From contig NZ_JAGGKP010000001.1 in the NCBI RefSeq assembly GCF_017873765.1, positions 620,001-684,000 on the forward strand: a stretch of DNA of 64,000 nucleotides. Reading direction: 5' to 3'. The notes beneath the pieces were generated by a model. It was given only the letters and a program-made list of their open reading frames with translations. It was not told the DNA's origin and searched no databases. Shown in pieces: positions 54,985 through 64,000 of the stretch (position 1 is its first letter; each line of letters starts with the position of its first letter). The translations under genes were made by a program, and so were the position numbers. This DNA is from Paenibacillus sediminis (GTDB lineage: Bacteria; Bacillota; Bacilli; Paenibacillales; Paenibacillaceae).

Positions 54985-55488
54985 CTATTTTCTTTCCATT
55001 GCTAAATTAAACAGATCTTTGGCATTAAAGTTATCGTAAGTAACTTTCCACGATTTATTTGTATTCTTAAGGCTCATTACTCCGCTTAAATTGATCTTTT
55101 CCCCCTCCTCATCAAGAACAAGTGTACCTGTATATGATAAATTAATTATTTTCCTTTCTTTGTCTTGGCTGATGGGTTCAAATTTCAATTCTTCTAAACT
55201 TAGAGTTGATTTCTGAGACCACGCCACTAATAAAGGTAGAATAAGAATTCGATTTTTTGTTTGTTTTTCTAGAAAATCTTCAGTTTGAAAAGGAGATAAT
55301 TTATTTCTTACTTCATTCATTAATTCAGGAGTAATTCCATCTTGATAATGATACCTTTCTACATTAAATTGGGCCTCTTTAAATTCTTGTGCTGTTTTCA
55401 TAGCATCCTCAGATGATAAATGATTGCACCCAGCAAGTGTAATCAATATTAAACTAAGAACAGCTACATACTTAAATGAAGTAAACAT
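54985..55488 (-). CDS. Hypothetical lipoprotein, AT-rich
   Basis: 167 residues with lipobox LAGC at about residue 21 and a soluble, charged mature part. ATG 55488 has AAGGGGG nine bases upstream. Codon use is visibly more AT-rich than its neighbours, and the gene is on the opposite strand between ypjB and trpS where Bacillus has nothing equivalent. Probably an accessory insertion. Unrecognised. Confidence 0.7.
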   Translation of the reverse strand: MFTSFKYVAVLSLILITLAGCNHLSSEDAMKTAQEFKEAQFNVERYHYQDGITPELMNEVRNKLSPFQTEDFLEKQTKNRILILPLLVAWSQKSTLSLEELKFEPISQDKERKIINLSYTGTLVLDEEGEKINLSGVMSLKNTNKSWKVTYDNFNAKDLFNLAMERK

Positions 55489-55592
55489 AATTAACAACCC
55501 CCTTGCTGGATTAGCAACTACATTAATTTAAACGTAAAATTTTGTAATAAAGTTTCGTTTTTCACAATCTCCATCTCACCAATTAGATATAT

Positions 55593-55620
55593 TTGACAAA
55601 TTTTTATTTTAGTGTAATAT
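55593..55620 (+). promoter_or_regulatory. SigA promoter of the trpS leader
   Basis: TTGACA (55593-55598), 16 bases, TAATAT (55615-55620). Confidence 0.6.
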
Positions 55621-55644
55621 TCTAAATTAAACAAATAGATCATT

Positions 55645-55917
55645 GCGATGATGAAGAGAGTAAGCATAACGTATACCTAGAGAGCTGATGGTTGGTGCGA
55701 ATCAGTGTAGAAATTATGCCGAAGTGGGCTTCTGAGCATCCAAACCGAAAAATTGTGAGTAGGCTTTGGCGAAAGTCTCATCGTTACAAGAGACACGTAT
55801 TAAAGCATCTGTGCTTAGATACGATGAAGTGAGTCTGTTTACATGGGCTAATGAAGGTGGTACCACGGGGTTTCTCGTCCTTATAGAAGATATAAGGATG
55901 GGGAACTTTTTTATTTT
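55645..55917 (+). promoter_or_regulatory. T-box leader of trpS (tRNA-Trp)
   Basis: Stem I start AGAGAGCTGATGG near 55679, specifier loop GAAG-TGG-GCTTC with the Trp codon TGG at 55725-55727, T-box core AAGGTGGTACCACG (55854-55867), then a terminator stem 55870-55906 and T-run. Uncharged tRNA-Trp should turn on trpS. Confidence 0.95.
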
Positions 55918-55941
55918 TATAACAAGAGAGGAGTGTAACAG

Positions 55942-56943
55942 ATGGCGGAAAAAATAGTATTGACCGGAATTAAACCAACCGGAAAAGTGCACATCGGCAA
56001 CTATATTGGTGCAATAAAACCGGCACTGCAGCTTGCTGACAATGATGATTATACTGCCCTATATTTTATTGCAGATTACCACGGATTAACATTTATTCAG
56101 GACAGAGAACAATTTAATCAATTATCCTATGAAATTGCTGCGACGTGGTTGGCTCTGGGCTTAGACCCTGAAAGAGCAATTTTCTATAGACAATCCGATG
56201 TGCCCGAAATATTTGAATTGAGCTGGATTCTAGCGTGTTTAACTCCAAAAGGACTGATGAATCGCGCTCATGCTTATAAGGCAATTCGAGAGTTAAACGA
56301 ACAAATCGGCGCGGACCTTGATACGGGTGTAAATATGGGGTTATTTACTTATCCAATTTTGATGTCAGCAGATATTCTCCTTTTTCAATCTGATATAGTG
56401 CCAGTTGGTAAAGATCAAATACAGCATGTGGAAATCGCCAGAGATATCGCAGAGCATTTTAATAGAACCTTTGGTGAGACATTTAAATTACCTAATTATC
56501 GAGTGGATGAGAATACCGCTGTCATACCTGGAATGGACGGAAGGAAAATGAGCAAAAGTTACAATAACACCATCCCGTTGTTCGAATCATCTGAGTCGTT
56601 GCTTAGGCTCATTAAGAAAATGAAAACAGACTCTGTTCCTCCGAATGAGCCGAAAGATCCTGCTCAATCCAATATTTTTACTTTATATAAGGAATTTGCA
56701 ACTGAAGAGCAAGTTAATCAGATGAAGGACAGATTTCAAAGCGGAATCAGCTGGGGGGAAGCGAAAAATGAACTATATCAAGTGATGAATTCTTTTTTAG
56801 AAGAGCCCCGGCAAAGATATTTTGATCTGATTTCACAACCTGAACAAATCGATGAAATTCTCTCTAGAGGGGCAGAGAAAGCGAGATCGCTAGCTATACC
56901 ATTACTAGAGAGAATTAAACAAAGAATTGGACGATATTTGTAG
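55942..56943 (+). CDS. trpS: Tryptophan-tRNA ligase
   Basis: Class I aminoacyl-tRNA synthetase. HIGH-type motif HIGN in GKVHIGNYIG near residue 15 and KMSKS in GRKMSKSYNN near 194; GVNMGLFTYPILMSADIL is the family core. 333 residues. ATG after AGAGAGGAG. Controlled by the T-box. Confidence 0.96.
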   Translation: MAEKIVLTGIKPTGKVHIGNYIGAIKPALQLADNDDYTALYFIADYHGLTFIQDREQFNQLSYEIAATWLALGLDPERAIFYRQSDVPEIFELSWILACLTPKGLMNRAHAYKAIRELNEQIGADLDTGVNMGLFTYPILMSADILLFQSDIVPVGKDQIQHVEIARDIAEHFNRTFGETFKLPNYRVDENTAVIPGMDGRKMSKSYNNTIPLFESSESLLRLIKKMKTDSVPPNEPKDPAQSNIFTLYKEFATEEQVNQMKDRFQSGISWGEAKNELYQVMNSFLEEPRQRYFDLISQPEQIDEILSRGAEKARSLAIPLLERIKQRIGRYL

Positions 56944-56946
56944 CTG

Positions 56947-56997
56947 AAAAAAAAGCCAGTTGCGCCACGGTTGCATATCGCAGGCACACTGGCTTTG
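56947..56997 (-). terminator. Terminator of the YitT-family gene
   Basis: Read on the minus strand: AAAGCCAGT ... ACTGGCTTTTTTTT with a long loop containing a further small stem. Confidence 0.8.
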
Positions 56998-56999
56998 AG

Positions 57000-57878
57000 C
57001 TATTCTTCTTTTTCCTCACGGAATCCTTCACCAAGCACGTCATGAACATCGCTTATGATGACAAATGACCTTGGATCAATCGCTTTGACGATACTGTTGA
57101 GTCTACGTATCTCTTGGCGAGAGACGACACAGTAGACGATGTGCTTCGCCATTTTGGAGTATGCGCCAATAGCAGGGATTAAAGTGACCCCTCGATCCAT
57201 TTCTTTCGTGATGACGTCAGCGATGTCGGGTCCGTGGTCGCTAATAATCGTAAATGCTTTCGCTCTGTATGCCCCTTCTTGGATGAAGTCAATGACTTTA
57301 GAGGCTATGTAGACAGCAACAAATGTATACAGTATTTTTTCCTTTGAAATAAACAGTAAAGATGCTCCGATAATAATAATATCAACGACCAAAATGACTT
57401 GTCCCATGCTCCAACCGAACTTCCGGTTGCAGATTCGTGCAATAATATCCGAGCCGCCGGTCGTTCCTCCGAAACGAAATACGATGCCTAGTCCGGCGCC
57501 TAATGTAACTCCTGCATATAAGGAAGCTAGAATATAATCATGCTCCGTTTTGAACGGTTCGAACAACCCGTTATCAATAAGACTTTCAAAAAGCCAGAGA
57601 AATAATGTTACGGCTCCGATTCCCACTCCCGTATAAATCATTTGGCGGCTGCCAAGCACTTTCCATCCAAGTATAAATAATGGGATATTAATACATAAGT
57701 TTGAAATCGCAGTAGGAATGTGGAACCCATAATTGAGCAGCACCGTTATCCCAGTGACTCCGCCTTCCATTAAATGATTCGGAATGATGAAATAGAGGAG
57801 ACCAAAAGCATAAATCGCGGCTCCAAGCACAATTGGAATGATCGTTTTCAGTTGAGTAATCATCTTAGACGTGTTCAT
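57000..57878 (-). CDS. YitT-family membrane protein (YpjC-like)
   Basis: 292 residues: five helices with the family block IPNHLMEGGVTGI near residue 33 and FGGTTGGSDIIARI near 147, then a C-terminal DUF2179 domain from about 210 (AFTIISDHGPDIADVI). Function unknown. Bacillus ypjC sits at the same spot. ATG 57878 has a distant GAGGG site. Confidence 0.85.
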   Translation of the reverse strand: MNTSKMITQLKTIIPIVLGAAIYAFGLLYFIIPNHLMEGGVTGITVLLNYGFHIPTAISNLCINIPLFILGWKVLGSRQMIYTGVGIGAVTLFLWLFESLIDNGLFEPFKTEHDYILASLYAGVTLGAGLGIVFRFGGTTGGSDIIARICNRKFGWSMGQVILVVDIIIIGASLLFISKEKILYTFVAVYIASKVIDFIQEGAYRAKAFTIISDHGPDIADVITKEMDRGVTLIPAIGAYSKMAKHIVYCVVSRQEIRRLNSIVKAIDPRSFVIISDVHDVLGEGFREEKEE

Positions 57879-58044
57879 ACGAATACATTAATCCCTCGTT
57901 TTATTAAATTTTAAGAATGGGTAATTTTGAGCACATTTCATAGTATACCTTTTTCTGAACAATTAAAAAATGATTTGTTTTCAAAAGCGCAATACGATAA
58001 CATATGGATAAACATATCTGCAATATTGGGGGTAAAGAACCGCC

Positions 58045-58377
58045 ATGGAAAAGTCTTTGGCTGAAATTCAACGAGAAGTCGACAAATACATATCTCAGTT
58101 TAAAGAGGGTTACTTTAGCCCGCTTGCCATGTTAGCGAGAATGACTGAAGAAGTCGGCGAACTTGCTCGTGAAGTGAATCACACATACGGCGAAAAGCCT
58201 AAAAAACCGACCGAGGAAGACAATTCAATTGAATTGGAACTTGGCGATATTTTGTTTATTACGGTTTGCTTTGCTAATTCATTAGGAATTGATTTGACGA
58301 CTGCGCATAACAAAGTGATGGAAAAATTCAACACTCGTGATGCGAATAGGTGGACAAAAGTAAACACCGATTCTTAA
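58045..58377 (+). CDS. ypjD: MazG-type nucleotide pyrophosphohydrolase (YpjD)
   Basis: All-alpha NTP pyrophosphatase, 110 residues, with metal motif EEVGELAREV near residue 36 and ELGDILF near 66. Probably cleans abnormal nucleotides. Directly upstream genes of dapB in Bacillus also include ypjD. Confidence 0.88.
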   Translation: MEKSLAEIQREVDKYISQFKEGYFSPLAMLARMTEEVGELAREVNHTYGEKPKKPTEEDNSIELELGDILFITVCFANSLGIDLTTAHNKVMEKFNTRDANRWTKVNTDS

Positions 58378-58433
58378 TAGAAAACATATGCTGATCATAT
58401 AGTACAAGTTCCCACCCAAAAGGGGGTCAGCAT

Positions 58434-58961
58434 ATGAACGCAGAGGACTACGTCAAGAAAGCTTACTATTCCATTTTTCAAAATGATTTTGAACAGGCTA
58501 TTAGATGGTTTGAGACAGCGTTACAGCTAGAGCCTCATAATGCAGACATTCATTATAAGTGCTCGATTACGTATTTTCGGAATGATCGGTTAGATAAAGC
58601 AATCGAACATGCACAGCGTGCCTTGGAACTGGATGAAAAGCATACACCATATCTCATTCATTTTCATCGATTAAAGGCGCAAGAGCTGACCAAAAAAGTA
58701 AAGACGCGGTTTTTAGCGGCAGAGTTCCTAACAACCGAACATTATTATGAGGTTATCTTGCAGCTTAAAGAAGCAATTGCCCTTGATCCTCTTTGTGCTG
58801 AAGCATATGTATGGCTTGCGATGAGCTACGCTGGACTAATGGAATATCCACAAGCAATCTCGGTATTAAAAGAAGCACAGATCATAAATCCGCATAATTC
58901 AACAATCGCAGAATTATTGATACAACTGCAAAATCAATTGAAAGCATATATAGAACATTGA
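58434..58961 (+). CDS. TPR-repeat protein
   Basis: 175 residues. At least three tetratricopeptide units: about 18-50 (AIRWFETALQLEPHNAD), 52-82 (AIEHAQRALELDEKH) and 115-150. Cytoplasmic; likely protein-protein contacts. ATG after AAAGGGGG. Unknown partner. Confidence 0.8.
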   Translation: MNAEDYVKKAYYSIFQNDFEQAIRWFETALQLEPHNADIHYKCSITYFRNDRLDKAIEHAQRALELDEKHTPYLIHFHRLKAQELTKKVKTRFLAAEFLTTEHYYEVILQLKEAIALDPLCAEAYVWLAMSYAGLMEYPQAISVLKEAQIINPHNSTIAELLIQLQNQLKAYIEH

Positions 58962-58992
58962 TCTACTGAATAAGGAAAGTGAGGAAACATGC

Positions 58993-59796
58993 ATGTCTAA
59001 TGTTATAAAAGTGGCTGTAGTTGGAGCTGCAGGACGGATGGGTAAAGAAGTTGTTAAAATGGTACTTGAGGACGAACAGCTAGAGCTTGTTGCAGCTGTC
59101 AATCGTTCGCACGAAGGGGAAGATGCAGGTACATTAGTAGGTCTTCCAGCTTGCGGTGTGCTGGTTCAATCGGATTTGGAGATGGCGTTAATTGGTAGCA
59201 AGCCTGATGTGATGGTCGATTTTACGACACCGCAATTTGCTTATCCGAACACGCAATTAGCTATTAAATATGGGGTAAGGCCCGTAATTGGGACAACGGG
59301 TTTCACGCCGGAGCAAATTGAACAATTGGACAAGCAGTGCCAAGATCAAGGTATAGGCGGTCTAATCGCACCTAACTTCTCCATCGGTGCAATTCTGATG
59401 ATGAAATTTGCTGCTCAAGCCGCGAAATATTTCCCACACCTGGAAATTATAGAATATCACGGGGATCAGAAGCTCGATGCACCGTCAGGAACTGCTGTGA
59501 AAACGGCTGAGCTTATTGCGAAGAATCGGGAAGAGATTCGTCAAGGAAATCCGAAGGAAGAAGAAACAATTGAAGGCGCACGCGGCGGTTACTACAATGG
59601 ATTTCGCATTCACAGCGTTCGTCTGCCTGGTGTGTTCGCGCAGCAGGAAGTCATTTTTGGCGCTTTCGGACAGACTTTGAAAATAAGACATGATTCTTAC
59701 GAACGTGCAGGTTATATGCCAGGGGTTAATCTAGCTGTTAAAAAAGTGATGGAATATACAGGACTCATATACGGATTCGATCATTTTATCGAATAA
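58993..59796 (+). CDS. dapB: 4-hydroxy-tetrahydrodipicolinate reductase
   Basis: Lysine and dipicolinate pathway. NAD(P) motif GAAGRMGKEV near residue 11, IGTTGF, APNFSIGA, and the catalytic block EYHGDQKLDAPSGTA with catalytic His156 and Lys160. The residue after His156 is Gly157, where the family usually has a second His. 267 residues. Confidence 0.94.
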   Translation: MSNVIKVAVVGAAGRMGKEVVKMVLEDEQLELVAAVNRSHEGEDAGTLVGLPACGVLVQSDLEMALIGSKPDVMVDFTTPQFAYPNTQLAIKYGVRPVIGTTGFTPEQIEQLDKQCQDQGIGGLIAPNFSIGAILMMKFAAQAAKYFPHLEIIEYHGDQKLDAPSGTAVKTAELIAKNREEIRQGNPKEEETIEGARGGYYNGFRIHSVRLPGVFAQQEVIFGAFGQTLKIRHDSYERAGYMPGVNLAVKKVMEYTGLIYGFDHFIE

Positions 59797-59810
59797 TAGG
59801 AGAGTGAATC

Positions 59811-60239
59811 GTGTTGAATATTGCATTTATCGCCCATGATCGTAAAAAAGATGAAATGGTTAACTTCGTCATTGCTTATGAACATGTCTTTAAAGGTCAT
59901 AAGCTTTATTCCACAGGCACAACCGGACTGCGTATTATGGAAAGTACAAGCTTGCAAATTACAAGATTCATGTCTGGTCCTCTAGGCGGCGATCAACAAA
60001 TAGGCGCGCTTGTCGCTGAGAATAATATGGACTTCATTATTTTCTTGAGAGATCCGCTTATGGCGCAGCCTCATGAACCGGATATCTCTGCTCTGTTGCG
60101 CCTGTGTGATGTACAAGGCATTCCAGTGGCTACGAATATCGCGACAGCTGAAATTCTCGTCAGAGCGCTTGATCGCGGGGATTTTAGATGGAGAGATTTA
60201 GTAGATAAATATAAGCCTGGTGTTGACGGGGATAAATAA
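59811..60239 (+). CDS. mgsA: Methylglyoxal synthase
   Basis: Converts dihydroxyacetone phosphate to methylglyoxal. HDRKKD near residue 9, STGTTG near 41, [12 protein letters not shown] with the catalytic Asp, and LRDPL. 142 residues, GTG start after AGGAGAG. Bacillithiol, made by the next genes, helps detoxify methylglyoxal, which fits the clustering. Confidence 0.95.
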   Translation: MLNIAFIAHDRKKDEMVNFVIAYEHVFKGHKLYSTGTTGLRIMESTSLQITRFMSGPLGGDQQIGALVAENNMDFIIFLRDPLMAQPHEPDISALLRLCDVQGIPVATNIATAEILVRALDRGDFRWRDLVDKYKPGVDGDK

Positions 60240-60273
60240 TGTTAGCAATCGTGAATTGAGTGAGGATCGAAAA

Positions 60274-60978
60274 ATGAGTGAACAATTAGATATATTGATA
60301 TTCGGTGCACATGCGGACGATGCGGAAATTGGAATGGCAGGCACCATTGCTAAGCATGTCGCTGCCGGATACAAAGTAGGCATTTGTGATTTAACGGAAG
60401 CGGAAATGTCCTCTAACGGTACTGTGGAACTGCGCAAACAAGAAGCGCAGGCTGCAGCGGATGTGCTCGGCCTTACAATCCGTACAAACTTGGGATTGCC
60501 TGATCGCGGGCTGTTCGTAACGCCAGAGATTATCGCGGCAGTTACCTCTGAAATTCGGCGTCATAAACCAAAAATTATTTTTGCTCCTTATTGGGAAGAC
60601 CGCCATCCAGATCATGTCATGTGCAGTAAAATTGTCGAAGAGGCTGTATTTAATGCTAAGCTGCGCCGCTATATGCCGGAGTTGCCTCCCGTTAACGTTC
60701 AGCAGCTTTATTTTTATTTCATAAATGATTTGGGACAGACGGATCTTATCGTAGATGTCACCGAGCAGTATGAGGTGAAAGAGCGGGCTCTATCTTGCTA
60801 TGAGTCACAGTTCTCTTCTGCATCAAGTGCAGTAGTCACACCTCTGAACCAAGGGTATGTTGAGAGGGTTAAAGCACGAGATTCACTGGTGGGGCAACGT
60901 CAGCTAATCCCTTATGCTGAAGGATTTGCGGTCAAGTCGCCTTATTTAGTTCAACTATTTAAACCAAAAGAAGCATAA
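60274..60978 (+). CDS. bshB1: Bacillithiol biosynthesis deacetylase BshB1
   Basis: Zinc deacetylase (PIG-L/LmbE fold) acting on GlcNAc-malate. Metal motif AHADDAEIG near residue 10 and HPDH near 112. 234 residues from ATG 60274 after GTGAGGA; the frame is open back to 60220 but without support. Confidence 0.94.
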   Translation: MSEQLDILIFGAHADDAEIGMAGTIAKHVAAGYKVGICDLTEAEMSSNGTVELRKQEAQAAADVLGLTIRTNLGLPDRGLFVTPEIIAAVTSEIRRHKPKIIFAPYWEDRHPDHVMCSKIVEEAVFNAKLRRYMPELPPVNVQQLYFYFINDLGQTDLIVDVTEQYEVKERALSCYESQFSSASSAVVTPLNQGYVERVKARDSLVGQRQLIPYAEGFAVKSPYLVQLFKPKEA

Positions 60979-61016
60979 AATACTATACAACGAAGACGGA
61001 AAGGAGGGATTTCCAT

Positions 61017-62177
61017 ATGAACAGACCTTTAAAGATAGGCATAACCTGTTATCCATCGCTTGGCGGTTCCGGCGTTGTTGCTACTGAACTGGGTAAACTG
61101 CTGGCCGAAAGAGGTCATCAGATTCACTTTATTTCACACAGTGTTCCGTTCCGTCTAGGGGCGTTTCAGAAAAATATTTATTATCATGAAGTCGAAGTGA
61201 ACGACTACTATGTGTTCCGCTATCCTCCATATGACTTAGCACTCGCTACGAAAATGGCTCAGGTCGCGAAGATGCAGCAGCTTGATATTTTGCATGTACA
61301 CTATGCAGTGCCTCATGCCGTCTGCGGATTTCTCGCAAAACAGATGGTAGGCGATCAGTTCAAGCTGGTAACTACCCTGCATGGAACCGATATTACAGTC
61401 CTTGGTCAAGATGAGTCGCTCAAAGATTTAATTAAGCTTGCGATCAATGAAAGTGATGCCGTAACGGCAGTATCGCAAGATCTCATTCGTGAGACACGGG
61501 ATGCTCTTGATATAACGAAGCCTATTGATTTGACATATAATTTTGTTGATAAACGGCTTTATTATCCGCGCGATTCAGCCGATCTTCGCAAAGATTTTGC
61601 ATCGCCTAATGAGAAAATATTGATGCACATTTCCAATTTTCGCCCCGTGAAACGGGTGAACGATGTCGTTGATATTTTTGAAAAAGTAAACAAAGAGGTT
61701 CCATCGCGTCTTCTGTTCGTCGGCGAAGGCCCTGAGCTTCCTAAAATTCAATGCCGCATCAAAGAAATAGGTCTTGAAAATCGTGTTCATTTCCTGGGCA
61801 AACAAGATGATATCGCGCAAGTGATTTCCATGGCCGATGTGCTGCTGCTGCCTTCGGAGAAGGAGAGTTTTGGACTTGTCGCGCTTGAAGCAATGGCTTG
61901 CGGGGTACCAACGATTGGGTCGCAGGCTGGTGGAATTCCCGAACTGATTGTGCATGGCAAGACAGGTTACTTAGCTCCAATTGGGGATACGGATAAAATG
62001 GCCGATTATACGATCGCGCTGCTTAAAAATGAGACGCTCTTGAAACAATTCGCTGAAGCTAGTATCGACCGTGCTCATAACGTGTTTAGTACAGACTCGA
62101 TGACGGATAAGTATGAACAAATATATTATCGGGTGCTCGAAAAATCGTTGCCTGAATTAAATCCAGTGTGTCGTTAA
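61017..62177 (+). CDS. bshA: Bacillithiol biosynthesis glycosyltransferase BshA
   Basis: GT4 enzyme joining GlcNAc to malate. YPSLGGSGVVATELG near residue 12, LHGTDITVLG, FRPVKRV, and the ESFGLVALEAMACG nucleotide-sugar block near 285. 386 residues. ATG after AAAGGAGGG. Confidence 0.96.
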   Translation: MNRPLKIGITCYPSLGGSGVVATELGKLLAERGHQIHFISHSVPFRLGAFQKNIYYHEVEVNDYYVFRYPPYDLALATKMAQVAKMQQLDILHVHYAVPHAVCGFLAKQMVGDQFKLVTTLHGTDITVLGQDESLKDLIKLAINESDAVTAVSQDLIRETRDALDITKPIDLTYNFVDKRLYYPRDSADLRKDFASPNEKILMHISNFRPVKRVNDVVDIFEKVNKEVPSRLLFVGEGPELPKIQCRIKEIGLENRVHFLGKQDDIAQVISMADVLLLPSEKESFGLVALEAMACGVPTIGSQAGGIPELIVHGKTGYLAPIGDTDKMADYTIALLKNETLLKQFAEASIDRAHNVFSTDSMTDKYEQIYYRVLEKSLPELNPVCR

Positions 62178-62210
62178 ATAGTACAGGCAAACGCTGGAGG
62201 TGTATTCGAG

Positions 62211-63500
62211 ATGAACAAATGGAAATTTGGAGAGCCTGGTATGGTGCAACAAGCGGAATTGGTTCTGCGCACGCTGATGAATGCGGGATATGAAGCTTAT
62301 TGGGTGGGCGGCTGTGTTCGTGATGAACTGATGGGCCGTCCTATTCATGATATGGACATTACCACCTCTGCACATCCCGAAGAGGTGGTATCTCTATTTG
62401 AGAGAACAGTACCGACAGGCATTAAGCATGGTACGGTAACGGTGCTGTTAGACGGGTATAGCTTTGAAGTGACGACGTTTCGTACGGAGTCTGTCTATGA
62501 ACAGCATCGACGTCCTTCGAGTGTGTCGTTTGTACAAGATATTACAGAAGACTTGAAGCGGCGTGATTTTACGATGAATGCGATTGCCTTATCGCTTGAT
62601 GGTAGGTGGGTCGATCCATTTGGCGGAATGGAAGACATTGAACGGGGAATCATTAGGTGCGTAGGAGATGCAGACGAACGTTTCAAAGAAGATGCTCTGC
62701 GTATGTTAAGAGGGGTGCGTTTTGCTTCTGTCTTTCATTTTAATCTCGCGAAAAGTACATGGAGAGCGATTATTCAACATCGTGAGTTCATGAATGATAT
62801 TGCGATGGAGCGCATTCGAGTCGAAATGGAAAAGATGATGGCAGGTCCTCATCCATTACGAGGATTGGAGCTGCTTGGCAGAAGTAGACTGCTTGATTTG
62901 CCTAAAATTGGGCTTAGTTCAGCTAATATTGATCAGAGTAAGGTGACCATGCTTGATCAACTTCCAGCAGACAAGCCTTCTATACGCTGGGCAATGCTCC
63001 TTTTTGCCGCTGGTCTGAAATCAGATGAAGCCTTGAGCTTATTAAAGCGATGGACATTTTCCAATGTGAAGGCGAAAGAAATTTCCGATATTCTACGCAT
63101 GAGTGAACATATTTATACCGAATTGCCTACTCTGATTGAAAAACCAAACAAGATTGCTCTGGATGAGCTACGTCTATTATGGATCCGTCAATTACTAACC
63201 TATGATGAAGGGACTATTCATAACTGGCTCGTGTTCGAGCGGACAAAATCTTCTGAGCATGATCCTTTCATGAAGCTAATTCTAGATCAAGCGTTAGAGT
63301 GGAACGAGCACGTTACAGTCAAGCATGTGAAAGATTTAGCTGTAACAGGCAAAGAAGTTCTGCAGGAACTCAGCATACCGGCCGGTCCTTGGCTTGGTAA
63401 TCTGCTGCAACAATTGCTTTTCGATGTGGCAGCTGGGCAAGTACCGAATGACAAACAACAATTATTGGAACAAGCGAAGCGAGTGATGAATAAACTATGA
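62211..63500 (+). CDS. cca: CCA tRNA nucleotidyltransferase
   Basis: Adds or repairs the tRNA 3' CCA end. VGGCVRDELMGRPIHDMDITTSA contains the metal Asp pair near residue 46; RRDFTMNAIAL and RFKEDALRMLRGVRF follow. Helical C-terminal half. 429 residues. Its stop overlaps birA by 4 bases. Confidence 0.94.
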   Translation: MNKWKFGEPGMVQQAELVLRTLMNAGYEAYWVGGCVRDELMGRPIHDMDITTSAHPEEVVSLFERTVPTGIKHGTVTVLLDGYSFEVTTFRTESVYEQHRRPSSVSFVQDITEDLKRRDFTMNAIALSLDGRWVDPFGGMEDIERGIIRCVGDADERFKEDALRMLRGVRFASVFHFNLAKSTWRAIIQHREFMNDIAMERIRVEMEKMMAGPHPLRGLELLGRSRLLDLPKIGLSSANIDQSKVTMLDQLPADKPSIRWAMLLFAAGLKSDEALSLLKRWTFSNVKAKEISDILRMSEHIYTELPTLIEKPNKIALDELRLLWIRQLLTYDEGTIHNWLVFERTKSSEHDPFMKLILDQALEWNEHVTVKHVKDLAVTGKEVLQELSIPAGPWLGNLLQQLLFDVAAGQVPNDKQQLLEQAKRVMNKL

Positions 63501-64000
63501 ATGAACAATCGCTATTAGATTTGCTGCTAAGTAGAGATGACTATATATCTGGAGAAGAATTGAGCAAGCGTCTATCGATCAGCCGGACAGCTGTATGGAA
63601 ACAAATTAATAAATTGAGGGAACAAGGATATCAATTTGAAGCCGTATCGCGAAGAGGGTACAAGCTTACTTATAAGCCGGATCGTCTTCATGAATCGTTG
63701 CTGTTAAAAGCGCTTGCGAACGTTCCCCTTGTTAAACACGTCAAGCTGTTTGGCAGTATTCACTCCACGCAAATCGAAGCTCAGCGACTCGCTGAACAAG
63801 GCGCTCCAGAAGGAACTCTAGTCATTGCAGAAGAGCAGACTGCGGGCAAAGGAAGGCTCGGCAGGAAATGGCACTCTCCTGCAGGCAAAGGCATATGGAT
63901 GAGCTTCGTGCTTCGTCCGCTTATTGCTCTGCCGTACGCACCGCAGCTTACTCTTATGATGGCTGTGGCCGTCTGTCGGGCAATTCGCAGTCTGACTAAG
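63497..64000 (+). CDS. birA: Biotin protein ligase / repressor BirA (N-terminal part)
   Basis: Open to the window end after 168 codons. N-terminal HTH (ISGEELSKRLSISRTAVWKQ, about 18-37) for biotin-operon control, then the ligase domain beginning with the biotinyl-AMP loop GKGRLGRKWHSP near residue 119. ATGA overlap with cca gives coupling. Confidence 0.94.
   Translation, partial: MNEQSLLDLLLSRDDYISGEELSKRLSISRTAVWKQINKLREQGYQFEAVSRRGYKLTYKPDRLHESLLLKALANVPLVKHVKLFGSIHSTQIEAQRLAEQGAPEGTLVIAEEQTAGKGRLGRKWHSPAGKGIWMSFVLRPLIALPYAPQLTLMMAVAVCRAIRSLTK

Noticed and set aside
1-64000. Phage, insertion sequence, CRISPR, tRNA and rRNA
   Set aside because: No transposase, integrase, terminal repeats, regular repeat arrays or tRNA/rRNA-like stretches were seen on reading through.

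Overview
This window is a contiguous piece of chromosome from a spore-forming Bacillota, most likely Paenibacillaceae (Paenibacillus or a close relative). The evidence is gene order matching the Bacillus cmk/der/gpsA/spoIVA/hbs/mtrB/hepST/ndk/cheR/aro-trp/hisC/tyrA/qcr/ypj/dapB/mgsA/bsh/cca/birA neighbourhood, sporulation genes (spoIVA, spoVIF, ypeB, ypjB), bacillithiol genes, T-box leaders and TRAP control of trp. A futalosine-type mqnA in place of a men operon, and the lack of folE and aroA at their Bacillus positions, set it apart from Bacillus. It is ordinary core genome: I see no prophage, insertion sequence, CRISPR, rRNA or tRNA. Layout: 1-6351 is rluB (cut by the left edge) and resABCDE for cytochrome c maturation and redox sensing. 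6433-8450 is serA on the minus strand behind a T-box. 8611-16139 is a mixed set: CPBP protease, phosphoesterase, deacetylase, mecA, prsW, ypeB, a PilZ protein and small proteins. 16237-22729 carries cmk, plsC, an S1 protein, yphA-like, der, plsY and gpsA. 22794-27454 carries spoVIF, small proteins, ferredoxin, yphF-like lipoprotein, spoIVA, HU, a newly read 52-codon minus-strand gene and mtrB (TRAP). 28198-33120 is a menaquinone cluster: hepS, menG, ubiA-type, ubiX, mqnA and hepT. 33197-46165 is ndk, cheR and the aroCBH-trpEDCFBA-hisC-tyrA supraoperon, with an 11-triplet TRAP attenuator between aroH and trpE. 46180-48308 is a candidate small RNA, an ECF sigma/anti-sigma pair and a histidine phosphatase. 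48483-54918 holds an unrecognised protein, a gamma carbonic anhydrase-like protein, an IDEAL protein, DUF2487, qcrABC, ypjA and ypjB. 54985-57878 holds an AT-rich lipoprotein gene, T-box-controlled trpS and a YitT protein. 58045-64000 is ypjD, a TPR protein, dapB, mgsA, bshB1, bshA, cca and birA (cut by the right edge). How the genes connect: chorismate made by the aro genes feeds trp, tyr and MqnA. MqnA, the prenyltransferase, HepST and MenG make menaquinone. The quinol is oxidised by QcrABC, whose c-type heme depends on the Res system. The mtrB product (TRAP) should act on the trp leader lying 10 kb downstream in the same window. The points most worth following are two near-identical ECF-type promoters (AAC-N16-CGTATCATA) flanking the sigma/anti-sigma pair, a stand-alone promoter-to-terminator transcript after tyrA with a CUCCU stretch, a small minus-strand gene whose SigG-like promoter interleaves with the mtrB promoter, a ResE lacking almost all its outside domain, and unexpected residues at conserved positions of GpsA and DapB. 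All calls rest on reading the sequence and on family memory; no searches were run.
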